Assembly (NCBI GenBank): GCA_019188255.1
Contig: JAETXT010000003.1
Location: 5,642,001 to 5,706,000, forward strand
Direction: 5' to 3'
DNA: 64,000 nucleotides
Source of the DNA: Verticillium longisporum
Lineage: Eukaryota; Ascomycota; Sordariomycetes; Glomerellales; Plectosphaerellaceae
This document shows, piece after piece, positions 1 to 10,500 of the stretch. A model generated the notes under the pieces. It was not told where the DNA came from and did not search any database. It saw only the letters and a list, made by a program, of their open reading frames with translations. The position numbers were made by a program, and so were the translations under genes. Position 1 is the stretch's first letter. Every line of letters starts with the position of its first letter.

Positions 1-51
1 GAGGAGCGTCTTGACGCTGAGCTTTTTCACTCGCACCTTCCGGGTGGACAT
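1..51 (-). CDS. EPL1: Enhancer of polycomb-like EPL1, N-terminal fragment (cut by window edge)
   Basis: Only the first 17 codons lie in the window, read leftward from the ATG at 51. They encode MSTRKVRVKKLSVKTLL, which I recognise as the conserved start of fungal Epl1. Epl1 is the scaffold that links the Esa1 catalytic module to the nucleosome in the NuA4 and piccolo-NuA4 histone H4/H2A acetyltransferase complexes. The first residues belong to the basic EPcA region. The gene diverges from calcineurin B, with 873 bp between the two start codons. Everything after residue 17 lies outside the window, so the assignment rests on a short but distinctive match. Confidence 0.75.
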   Translation of the reverse strand, partial: MSTRKVRVKKLSVKTLL

Positions 52-924
52 GGCGGTGAAGGGTGGCAGAAATGGCGCAATGCCAGCGGAAAAACCGCGT
101 GAAAAATGGCTCAGGTCATAAACAACGGGCTGCTGTGTTCACCAGTGCACTTTTTGAGGATGAAAAAGGGCGTTTGTGATGCCGATTCGATGGCCGTTGT
201 TGCGCTGGCCGATGAGGTGACGTTGGGGATGTTTTGCCGCGCGAAGAATTTTCGCTGGGTTCCGGTCGCCAGAACCAGTTGCCTTGGAGAAGGTCTGCGG
301 GCGGCGACGTGTACTCTTGCGCGGTAATCTTGGTGGCGAGGTACTTGCTCCGCGCTCGGGCCACTTTTGTGTCGAGGGATTGGGTAGCTTGGGTGGCCGT
401 CAATTACGCTTGCCTGAAATGGGCGCCTCTAAAAGGGGGCGGCCTCCGGTCACGTGCTGCCAGCTTGATATCAGAAGAGCACCAGGCCAGTTTGAATTGA
501 TGTCCGTTTGCGTGCACTGAGCTTGCTTGATCATCACTATACAGCAGCGCAAGCTCTTAAAGCCTCAAATCATCGAAAGAATCAGTAGCATATCAACGGC
601 GTAGCTGAGACTGGCGCATAACAGCCTTCCGGATCACGGTTCGGAGGTTGGTTATACGCATGGCTTTGGCCGGCGACGAGTGGTGGTCCGTGCAGTGCTG
701 TCGAGGCCGGGGAGCAGGCTCAGGCTGTGACATGGTGCCTCCCACTATCCAGCTCTCCACAGCGCCAACTCCAACCACGACCTCGCCCTGACCTACCTCG
801 TTCCCGACATTGAAACTTGCCCCGCGACCAACAACACTCGGGCGCCGGCCACCACAGAAACTCACACTCCTCTCTCCGCAAACCTGGACACCCAACACGA
901 CTCGCGACTTCAACTCTCGACATC
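52..924. promoter_or_regulatory. Divergent EPL1 / calcineurin B intergenic region
   Basis: These 873 bp separate the start codons of EPL1 (minus) and calcineurin B (plus), so they must hold both promoters and 5' leaders. The 400-900 part becomes C- and CT-rich towards the calcineurin B start, as is usual for fungal leaders. An open frame on the minus strand at 116-403 begins at TTG and shows no recognisable protein; I take it as EPL1 leader. Confidence 0.6.
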
Positions 925-1717
925 ATGGGCAACACCACTAGTGCCGTGTTGGACAACATTGTCCAGGGGTCCAACTGTGAGCCAAGCCCCTCCCCCACCA
1001 TGGACCCTTCCACCCCATTAGAGTCTCAGAGGCGCTGACCAGGCTTTTGATGGTGTTAGTCGATAGGGACGAAGTCGACCGTCTGCGAAAACGGTTCATG
1101 AAGCTCGATAAGGTGCGTTGGCTTTGTCCTACTACGGGTCGCTACAAATACTTGCCAGCCGCCCGAGTCCAGTTCCCCCCAATTTACCGCAGCTTGCTGA
1201 ACAGTCACCTTCCAGGACAACTCCGGCACCATCGAGCGCGACGAGTTCCTCAGCCTCCCCCAGATCTCCTCCAACCCCCTGGCGACAAGGTAGGCAACCA
1301 CCCGGCAATCTCGGTCAAAACCCCCCTCCTGCACCCATTCCCCAAGCTGACTGTTGTCCCCCGCATGGTAGAATGATCGCCATCTTCGACGAAGACGGCG
1401 GCGGCGACGTCGACTTTCAAGAGTTCGTCTCGGGCCTCAGCGCCTTCTCGTCCAAGGGCAACAAGGAGCAGAAGCTGCGGTTCGCCTTCAAGGTGTACGA
1501 CATTGACCGCGACGGCTACATCAGCAACGGCGAGCTCTTCATCGTGCTCAAGATGATGGTCGGCAGCAACCTCAAGGACCAGCAGCTCCAGCAGATTGTC
1601 GACAAGACCATCATGGAGGCGGATCTCGACAATGACGGCAAGATCAGCTTTGAGGAGTTCACCAAGATGGTGGAGAACACGGACGTCAGCATGAGCATGA
1701 CGCTCGATCAGTTCTAG
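925..1717 (+). CDS. cnaB: Calcineurin regulatory subunit B
   Basis: Four exons, 925-976, 1060-1112, 1216-1289 and 1372-1717, join in frame to 174 residues, exactly the usual length for this subunit. The protein begins MGNTTS, an N-myristoylation signal. Four EF-hands are visible: [13 protein letters not shown] near residue 34, [13 protein letters not shown] near 63, [13 protein letters not shown] near 100 and [13 protein letters not shown] near 141. It binds Ca2+ and activates the calcineurin A phosphatase, whose gene lies at 40.7 kb in this same window. Introns are 83, 103 and 82 bp with GT-AG ends. There are no frame breaks, and the family match is complete from end to end. Confidence 0.97.
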
Positions 1718-1863
1718 ACGACATCGACGAGGGGAGGAGTAAGGGATCGGTTGTGGAGCGGCTTGCAGGCGCAGGCGCTGTATATCGGGCGAGGGGAAGG
1801 CGCAGGGCGTGGAGGGCGGCGGCGACGAATCACACTCACGAGAAACGACACGAGAAGGACATG

Positions 1864-1886
1864 CTGGGGGGGGTTCTCTCCCCCAG
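1864..1886 (+). repeat. GC-rich hairpin in calcineurin B 3' region
   Basis: CTGGGGG at 1864-1870 is the exact reverse complement of CCCCCAG at 1880-1886, with a nine-base loop. It lies about 147 bases after the calcineurin B stop codon, so it is probably in the 3' UTR. Its function is unknown. Confidence 0.55.
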
Positions 1887-4162
1887 GAGATCTCAACAAT
1901 GCAACCAATACCCCGAAACGAGGGCTACGTACTGGAACAACCATGGCGCGTCTCTAATGCTGCTTTCTGTGAACCTAAACTTGCTGCAGGCGAACGTGAT
2001 GACGTGATTGTCGACAGTAGGTCATCTTTGGTCTTATGCAGGTAGCCGTGCCGTAGTACGAATAAGACGAGGGCTTTGGACAGGCAGTAGAAATTGTTTG
2101 GTCAGAAGCAAGTGGTTTATATCGTAGGGCAATGTGTCTTTATTGGGAGGAAGATTGGCATGGGTAACAACGTCTTGCATCTGGCCTGATCTTGGGCGTA
2201 GTTCCCATATCCCCTGGCTCAACTATGAGGCAAGCACGACTGCCAGAGAAGTTGCTTGGGGAAGCATGATACACTTTTTGCACTGTTGGTTCATTCACAG
2301 CTCAAAACGGAGCAAGTGCACACCGATTGCAGTTGCTGTATGCTACTGTGCAGCAGCGTCAGTGGTGACCCACGACAGCAACTTATGGGGATAGCCAGAC
2401 TAGCAGGTGTGAATATCCCCTATCACATCTTCATACTAAGACCCTGAATTTGATAGTGGAAATCAGAACCTTTTGATACCACTGAAATTTGCTCACCAAA
2501 ATCCTCCTCGTAGGACGTCTATGTCGGCGCCAACAGCCATTCAGGCAGAAAGGGTTGACTACAGGGCATCAGACAGTATCAGACACCTCGAAATAAAAAA
2601 GCTGCGTCGATCCCTGAAAGACAAGTGACCGCAGCTAGCGAACCGACAAATCCTAAATTCATCTGACACTCAGAGCTGCAGCCATCCAACAATGTCTCTA
2701 GCCAAGTCCCGGGACCGAAATTTTGACGTAGACACGCAGCCGCGAGGGAGCTATCACCCATAGAACCCCCTCCACCGACTCCTACGCGAAAAGAAAACAA
2801 AGACTGGGTCGACGCAGCGAGACAGCGGGATAGAGGTGTCGCCAACAGAGCGCCTGGAGGATTTGATCCGTTCCGTTCCCGCCTCACGCAGCTTCCCGAG
2901 ACATTGGGGCCCTCCTCAGCTCAGCTCGACACCTCAAGCTCACCGAGCCAAGGGAAATGTTGCCTCGCCTTGCAAGATCAAATGCCATGATGAACACCGC
3001 CCACACCCTCCGGGCACCCCCTCCGGGGTGAGCCAACAGACACACTCACATATGTCTCGAGGGCTCGCCCTGCAGTGCAACCAAGAATGGCGATTTAGCG
3101 CAGTCCCAGAGAGACGGGTATTGGTTCCGGGGTGGTCCGCCTGGCGTTCCTCAGCACAGCCTTGCACGGACGAGACATGCATCTATTGACTGATCACACA
3201 ACGAACGACAGGGATCGTTGTCCACCCTCCCTCGATGACCTTATTCCCTGTCTCACTAGCAGCTGCGAGATGCCGCAGGCCATTGGGGGGAGGGAACGGC
3301 TGGCAGGGGGGAGCTGTGCAGTGTCTTACTGCACAGGCAGCATGAGCTGATCCTGCCCAGCTCGTTGGACACAGATGGTCCTGACAAGATGAGGCTTGCT
3401 CATTAGCAGGGTAGCTGGAGACTGAGGCTGAAGATGGGGGGATCAGGCCTCGGGTGGTCGCAGGGCGCGAACAAGATATTGATTGAACCGCTCAGCTTGC
3501 GTACAAGTCGTCGTACGTCGATCCGCCCCCGTTCCCCCCACAATCCGCAAGGCACGTCGTTCAGACAAGCACAGAGGTAAGGTGCAACCAGGGGGAAAGG
3601 GTGTGGGTGTGGATGGAGTGGCGAATGCTACCGCATGTGAGGCGTCGGCGCGAGGCGTTCGACCAGCGATTGGATCGTTCATGCTGGAACGATCGGTCCG
3701 AGAGGGGGGATGAGGGACGGGGAGCAGCCGACCAGTCCGCCCCGGTCGTCCGCTTCCGGGGCGGATCCACCTCCCCTTCCTGCCCTGCCCTGCCGCCGGA
3801 GCTTCTACTGCGATTTCCGCGTCGTGCAACGGCCAGGGTGAGCCACAGGAAACAAAAAACCCCCACCCGATGCGACTTGACCAGAACACACGAGCCCGCT
3901 TGCCGCATATCGCGAATCGGTCCCGCAACTTGTCCAAGGTAGGGGCGGGCAGAAACGAGAGAGAACAAAGAATGTTAAACCCAGCAGCACATCGTAGGTC
4001 CCCGGCCCTGAAGCGATGCGATCCGGTTCACCCCCCTCCACCCCCTTCCCAAGAAATGACAGGTCACACGAACCACAAGTCGGGGGCACCCCTGGTTTGT
4101 CGCCCATGTAAACCAGAGTCCCGGTGCATCAGGCCCCCCTTCGCTTTGCTCCCCTCCAGGTA

Positions 4163-4198
4163 CCCCCGTGACCCCCCGTGACCCCCCCGTAGCCCCCC
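4163..4198 (-). repeat. Four-tract G-quadruplex-type motif (G runs on minus strand)
   Basis: Four C runs of 5, 6, 7 and 6 bases at 4163-4167, 4172-4177, 4182-4188 and 4193-4198 are separated by four-base spacers GTGA, GTGA and GTAG. The minus strand therefore has four G runs with loops of four bases, which fits the standard G-quadruplex pattern. The plus strand could form an i-motif. The unit also reads as a degenerate tandem repeat of about ten bases. Confidence 0.7.
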
Positions 4199-4840
4199 TA
4201 AAAATGAGCCCTAGATTCTCCCCGAGATCGCCCCCGGGGGGCCCTCCGGCGATCCCGCACAGAGGGAGCAGCCTTGCTCGGGGGGCTCCTCCCATGCCGT
4301 TGTGCACCGATCGCACGGGCGGCGCAGGGCGGACCAGAACCAAAATAAAAAAGTGACAGAGGGAGGAGACCGGGCGATTTGCCTTGGGGGAAAAAAGGAA
4401 ACAGTCCCACAAGGCTCAGCGTTCCTGTTCCCCGGATCTGCCCACTGCCGTCCTCTCGTCAACTGTGATTTCTGACCATCGCGAGCCGGGGCTGACATGC
4501 CGGATGGAGAGGAGGAGGGCGCCGTGGGGGCGCGTCATGCTGTCCTGTCCCAGCTTCGGCAGGAACAGCCCAGCCTCCCGCGCTTATCTCTGTAAATAAT
4601 GCACCGATCCAGCAGGTCATGGAAACAAACAAACTCTATTGACAAGCCCCCCTCTCACACGCCCCCATCTCACGACGCACAAGAGAGCCAGCCCGAAAGA
4701 AAAAGAAAAAGAAAAGAAACGTGGATGTGACGCGCCTTGCATATCAGGTGGGACAGGGAACCCGCGCCAGTCCCAGGCGGTCGGTGCAGCCCAAGGTACC
4801 GTACGGCACAGTTGCTGCTGTACCTCTCTGCCTCTTTCTC

Positions 4841-4889
4841 CCTAGGTACCTTACCTAGGTACCTACCTAGGTACCTACCTAGGTAGGTA
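4841..4889. repeat. CCTAGGTA palindrome cluster
   Basis: The palindrome ACCTAGGT, extended to TACCTAGGTA in the later copies, occurs four times in 49 bases with a spacing of about 12 bases. Related copies occur at 39117-39140 and 40149-40160, also in gene-free DNA. The whole cluster can fold back on itself. Confidence 0.75.
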
Positions 4890-5538
4890 TGCGCTGCAGC
4901 CGGTGGTGGGTGACCTGCAGCCTGCCTGCAACCCACTCCCCCCCTTCTGTGCCCGCCCTGCTGCTGCAGCGTCTCTCCGCCCCTCGTAGGGCCGAGACGA
5001 TATAACGTCACGGTTCACTCGCCCTCTAGTTGTACGTCGCGCGCATCGTCTGCCGACCGTCTGCCGAATCTGGGCGTCGCCATGGCTGCCCAATTGCCAC
5101 TTTGGCGTGATCCCCGAGGTCGTCTCGGCAGAGGAAAAAGGCATGGGCCTCGGACGCAATGCCGCTGCCAGGCCAGGCTCCAAGCGTGGCCAATTGGGCT
5201 GAAATGTCGGCCGAGCCCGCCACAAACACCCCCTCCCTCCCTCAGCCTCATGTGACGACGCAAGCGATTGATGGGGTCACCGTGGGTGTGTGTATTGGGT
5301 TCAGTGGCAAAGGATGACCACCGCAAACTACATGTCAATCGTGATTCACTTGCAGCTTGCTTTTCCCCGAATTCCTCATCTCTTGCACTGTCCATCAGGT
5401 TTCGGTAGTAGTGGTACACTAAAAAATACAGCTCAGCCTAACCCAGCTGCCCCCCCGCTCCGGACCCCCCTGCCTCTTGTGAATAACAGAGGCCAGGGAT
5501 GGCCTGTCTGGAACAAGTCTGTAAAGCAAAGGGAAAAC

Positions 5539-5558
5539 GAGAGAGAGAGAGAGAGAGA
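5539..5558 (+). repeat. GA microsatellite
   Basis: About ten GA dinucleotides in a row, followed by an A-rich run. It lies in non-coding DNA downstream of the minus-strand gene at 6.3-7.5 kb. Confidence 0.85.
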
Positions 5559-5930
5559 AAAAAAGCTCGTGAGAGCATCTCGGCCTGATCTACACCACCG
5601 TCTTCATGTTACATCGCACACCCCGAGGTTCCTCATGCATCGTTTCTTACACCCCCCCAAAACTGCCATTCATCCGTCCTGAGCCGGCAGCAAACCTCCG
5701 CTGCCTACTCTGTCCCTGCCAAGGTGGAAACCGTGAGGCTTTCCTAACAGCACAACGCGTACCCAGTTGATCCCCGCCCTTGTTACGGTCCCCTCAGAAG
5801 CCCGAGTCTATCCATGACATAGAGAAAACAGCAGCAATAGAAACAAATATGGGGTAGTCGCAGCACCAGCAGAGAAAGAGAGATGGGAAAGAAAATAATG
5901 AAGAAGAAATGAAATAGAGAGAAAAAAAAA

Positions 5931-5949
5931 CACCCCCGAATCGGGGGTG
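5931..5949 (-). repeat. Perfect inverted repeat beside a long purine tract
   Basis: CACCCCCGA and TCGGGGGTG are separated by one base, a 9-bp perfect inverted repeat. Immediately to its left lies a purine-rich tract at about 5866-5930. On the minus strand this reads as a GC hairpin followed by a run of T and pyrimidines, about 330 bases beyond the stop of the gene ending at 6278. It resembles a 3' processing or termination structure, but no function is established. Confidence 0.5.
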
Positions 5950-6277
5950 CGCCCAACCCGGAAGAGAGAAATTTCAGCTTGTCCTCCCTAAATCAACGCC
6001 ATTCCGTGTGGCATCCTTTTCGTGACCCAACTCCAGCCCCAAGAGAGTGCCTGTCCCATGACCAAGCCTCGCTCGTGCAGGACATGAGCTTCGCTCCCCA
6101 ACCCGTTGTAGGGAGCAAGAAAAGCCGTGAGGGGAGGGAGGCCCTGCCGGCATGCGGGCCTAGTCCTTTGTCCGGTTAAAAATGCAGGCATCGTAGCGTG
6201 CACCGTCGGAAAGTAATCGTGTCTCGTCGTCTGTGTCGTAGTCGGGATGAGCTGGCGACATGAGCTCTTTCAGTTCG

Positions 6278-7541
6278 TTAATTGCTTCCGCCATGCGCGC
6301 TGGCGCCGGCCGCATCGGCATTGGACCCGCCACCCTCGACGCCCTGGGCAACGTCCAGGCACTTGATTGCAACTAGATAGTCTCCGCGTTAGTTGTGCTG
6401 CTGAAGAGGCGAAAGTCTTACGACACGTACTCTCAATGACGTCTTCTTCCCATACGCCATAGTCATAGTCAATCAGACCGTGTCGTTCAATGCCGTCGCA
6501 AAGTCGCGTCAGCTCCTTGCCCATCTTGATGATTGTTTCCTCGGTCATGGGAGTTTGGGATCGCTGGGGTGGCCGCCCAGACTTGGCCAGATCCAGTTGC
6601 GCCTGGAACAAGGCAAGCCAAGCATAGTTAAAGTCTTGCCACAGCTTCAGTCTGTCGCCGTGCAGCTTCTGGTCATCGAGATTGAGGCCTGTTCGCCCGC
6701 AGTGGTTAGCCGGTGTAACATGAAGATGAAATATCAAGGCGCGGACTCGGACTCGAGAAGACTTACCTAGGTCCGTCACTTGCGAGAGCAGCCAGCTGGA
6801 AACGTCGAGAAGCGACTGACTGGCACCCTCCAGTGCCCCGGCGCGGATGCTTTGAAAGACACCCCGCAGCGCTGTTTGATACTCCAACCATTTTTCTTCC
6901 AGGCCTCCTGCCGCAGGGTACTCTTGCTCCTCCAGCGAAACATCGGCGCTAGGTGCCGATTGCGACATGGCGCCTACGCTAGACATGTTGTTCGAGTAGC
7001 TCTGCACTTGCGAAGAAGTTTGGTAGGCTGACGCAGGCGTGCTGCCGGATGGCGCGTGCGCAATGTTTGTTGCTGTGGACGCGCTGCCGGGATCGTTCGA
7101 GAAGTACGAATTTGCGGGAACGTCGGTCGGCAGGATGGGCGCTCCTGCAGGCTGCCGTTGAAACTGCGACTGCGGATCGTAGCTAGCACCGGCGATGTTG
7201 TCGTAGCTCATGGGCATAGCGTTATACCCACCAAAGCTCTGCTGTTGTCTTCCGTCCTGACCGTAGCCAGCTTGGTAGTGCATCGTATTCGCGGCCATGG
7301 GCGCATTGAAGTTGCCTGGCACCTGCTCCGAGTAGTTGCTGTACGCGCTGTAGCTGCCTGCTCCTCCCATTGCTCTTCCCTGAGCAGGCGACGTGTTGAG
7401 TGGTGCGGGCCGGTTGTATCGATCCACAGAGCCACCGGGAACAGAGCGGCGCGCCTGCAAGGGATCTTGCATGTATCGTGTGCTGGTGGAGGGATGCATT
7501 GGTGGCTCGCCTTGCCTCCTCACGCGGTTGGGATCGTCCAT
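6278..7541 (-). CDS. Conserved-looking protein of unknown function, Q/S/Y-rich N-terminus
   Basis: Three exons, 7541-6767, 6688-6431 and 6372-6278, join in frame to 375 residues. I do not recognise the family. The N-terminal half (about residues 1-190) is rich in Gln, Ser, Tyr, Asn, Pro and Gly and looks disordered. The C-terminal part (about 195-350) is ordered and helical, with WLEYQTALRGVF, SSWLLSQVTDLG, LWQDFNYAWLALFQAQLDL and LIDYDYGVWEEDV. I chose the ATG at 7541 because the frame upstream has no ATG and meets a stop within 120 bases. Introns have clean GTAAGT and GTACGT donors. There is no DNA-binding or enzyme motif. The gene is isolated in a 12-kb gene-poor island, which suggests, but does not show, a regulatory role. 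Confidence 0.72.
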
Positions 7542-10500
7542 TCCTCGGAGAGAGTCGCGCGCACTTGCCTCGTTGCGCTGGCCTGTCGAGTGCGCCGAGG
7601 GCAAAGGCGTGGTCGACGGATACACGAGGGTGGCCACTTTGAACTGCCGGGTCGGCTGTCACGACCGGCAATGTTCTGTGCGAAATCGGCTTGGGTCCCT
7701 ATCTTCGGGTTGAGCTGCACTCGAGAATCTGCTGGGTCTGAAGGGCTGTGTGACCCTGGCGATACCAGCTTCGAGGTGTATGATGGCGGGAGACGAAGAA
7801 CGCGAGCAGTGCTGACTAGTTCCTTTGGTTCTCGTTGCGGCAGATATGAGCGAGCGTGAGCGAGGGGGAGGCTGGATTGTCAAAGGTGCTGATCAACGAC
7901 TGATTTTGGCCAGGATATCGATGTCACGATTGTTGAAGTGGCTCCGGTTGGGATGAGCCCCGTATTGGTTGGCGCGAGAGACACGCGTACGTGGTCAAGG
8001 AAAGGGGATTAGGGAAACTGAAAAATCAAGGGAAGTTCGGACCAAAGTTGTGAGGCTGGGATGAAGAGAGATATTTGTCCTGGTGTTCTCGTTCGCGACG
8101 ACGAGCGCGGCGGAGTCTAGCGCGAAAGCGTTCTTATGCCCTGACGTCTGAAGAATTTCTGATGGAGAAGTAAACCAGCCACGGCAGGCGAGTCGTTGTT
8201 CGTGTCTTGCGAGTCGCCGGAAGTTCTTAGCTTTGGTAAACAAGGTGCCAGCGAATGGGGTGGGTAGGGCTATGAGTTGTCAAACGGGTGTCAGGTTCGA
8301 TGCTGGGTGTATCCCAGGAGGTGCATGCAAGTGCGAGGTCCAACATTACAAGCAGGTCCCTGCGTGAATGCTCACGGGCGATGAAGCCGCACCAGGGTCT
8401 CAGCAGCCAGGAAGGTGCCTCGACGGAGATGCGATTCGCCGGTGAAGGGGGGGATGAAGGAGGCACACGTGCTCTGGTCAGATCTGTATCTGGGCGTAGT
8501 GCCGAGTAGTGCCGCGAGTTTCAAGCGTCTTGGTGGATGGTTCGTAGACGACCGAGAGGATCAACAGGTGGAATAAGTCCGTGTAAAGACTGGCTGGGTT
8601 CCGAATCCGTTTAGCGCAGAGAACCTCGTGGCTTGTCCGACAGGGAAGTGGAGGGCAACGAAGGTTTGGCGTAAGATGACGACGGAGTTCCCGGGTCTTA
8701 TATGCAGAATCTCCGTGATGCGGTGGTTGGAGCAGAAGAATATTCCTGTGTGACAGGATCCTGGAGGGGCAGGGATTTTGGACAGACAGAGCCGCAGTGA
8801 GTGAGTGACTTGATGAGTTGACTCTTGGGCAGAGGGTGAAGGGAACCAGTGAGACCCGCGGCGCCTCGACGAATAGGGCACAAAAGTATGGCACCAAGGG
8901 CTTTCAAGTGAGGGTAGCCGTCAGGCTAGTGACGACCTGGTGCCTCTGTGGCGCTCGAATACCTGCCCACCTCTTCGGCAGACGTGTGGTGGTCCGGGGA
9001 AAGGTCAAACTGAGTGAGGTTGTGAGGCTGCGACGGGGCGGTGTCGTTCAGATGGGTCGGGTGATTGTTCGTCTTGGGAGATCAGCGTTCTAAAAGGCCC
9101 AAGGCGATGTTGATAGTAGAAACAATTGGGCTGGGAGTCGAGGTTGAGATCTAATGATTTGGGGGGTTATGCATGGATCGGCGTGGATGCACGAAGGAAG
9201 GGGTGGCCTGGCCAGCAGAGGAGACAAAGGGATGGAGCTGCAGCCGGGAAAGATCTCCAAGTGCTAGATGCCCGACGGTAGTGGAGGTGGATGAATAGAC
9301 GATGAAGACCGAGACCAGGGCAGGGCAGCCATCAACGGATGTATCCCGTGCTAGACGCAGATCGAAAGAAGGCTTATTGTCATGCATCCAAGGTAGCCAA
9401 GAAGCAGGCCCCGGAATTGGGACTAGCTTGCGAGCTTGAAGAGTCAGGTATCGGTCCCAAGTGGCATGCGCGGTATGCTCGAGAGGGAAAAGAAGAAACA
9501 AGACGTTTCCCAGGGGCGATGAGCGATTGTCTCGCCCACTGTTCTGGGAAAGACGAACAGGGACCCCGGGTGGCTTAAGTGAATGTGGCAGGACGAGGAG
9601 AGGTTTCGCTTCATCCGTGCTATCTAACCTTCGGGGAGGGTTCCGGGCTTTTCGGCACCCACGTCGAAGGAATGAGGAAGAGAGCTCAAGGGAGTCGAAG
9701 GAAGCTGAACAACGACTGCGACAGAGAGGGGTGTGGTGAAGAGAGGGGGGGGGGAGTGTGAGGATTCCAGTACAGAGGGCCGTGGGCGATGACTACAGCA
9801 CGCTCCGAATTTTCTTCCCATGGGCCTTGTCGTTCCTTTGTTTCCTTGCGGGAATCGGTGTCTTGCTTGGAGCTAGAGCGAAAATACCCTGTTCGGCAAG
9901 TTCGTGCCTGGGTCCGAGTCCGCTCCGCTTCGCCCGTGTGTCGTCAACAGCCTAGAGAGGGCGCCCTGCCAGCCCCTCCTGCTATGAAGGCTCTGCCGCA
10001 GATTGCCGGCTATATTGATCCAGTGTCTTGAATACGGAACTGCTCAGGTACGGCCTTGCGCCCCTGGCCCCCTTTTCGACTGCTGAGTCGGATCAGATGA
10101 GTCGATGTGTGCACTGTTCGGAGGGGGGAGGATGGAGTGTGTTGGAGCGTAGGTAGAGACGTCTCCGCTGACGAATCTGGGCCATACGGCTAAGTGGTTA
10201 ATGGTTCATGGTTCGCTGTTACAGCTAAGCACAGCTAGTTCTAGCTTAATGGCCGGCGCAACTAGGCAACGTTGCTCATTTGTGAGCCTGTCAGGATGAC
10301 GACGCTGGGGAATTTGAGGGGATAACTTTTGATGAGCAATGGCGCGGATAAAAATGAACCAGCACGGAGCCAGAAGAGCTGGAAAATTAGGACGCGAAGC
10401 CGAAAGGGAAAACCAAGCGTGTTCAAGATGGGATAGGATGTCTGTGGGCGCTCCCAAATGGCTGGATGGGGGCTTGCTTAACAGCATCCTGAGACACACC

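Larger units (their letters stand above)
1718..6277. other. Gene-poor stretch with several low-complexity and structured motifs
   Basis: I find no convincing gene in these 4.6 kb; the open frames present are short, unspliceable into anything recognisable and often lack ATG. The stretch holds the calcineurin B 3' region with a GC hairpin at 1864-1886. It also holds a four-tract C-run array at 4163-4198, a purine run at 4697-4719, a CCTAGGTA palindrome cluster at 4841-4889, a GA microsatellite at 5539-5558 and a perfect inverted repeat at 5931-5949 next to a purine tract. The right part probably includes the 3' UTR of the minus-strand gene ending at 6278. Confidence 0.6.

Noticed and set aside
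116..403. Minus-strand open frame of 95 codons near the left edge
   Set aside because: It starts at TTG and ends before the EPL1 start; better read as the EPL1 leader.
4841..4889. Telomere-like or centromere repeat
   Set aside because: The unit is a CCTAGGTA palindrome, not TTAGGG, and the cluster is only 49 bases.
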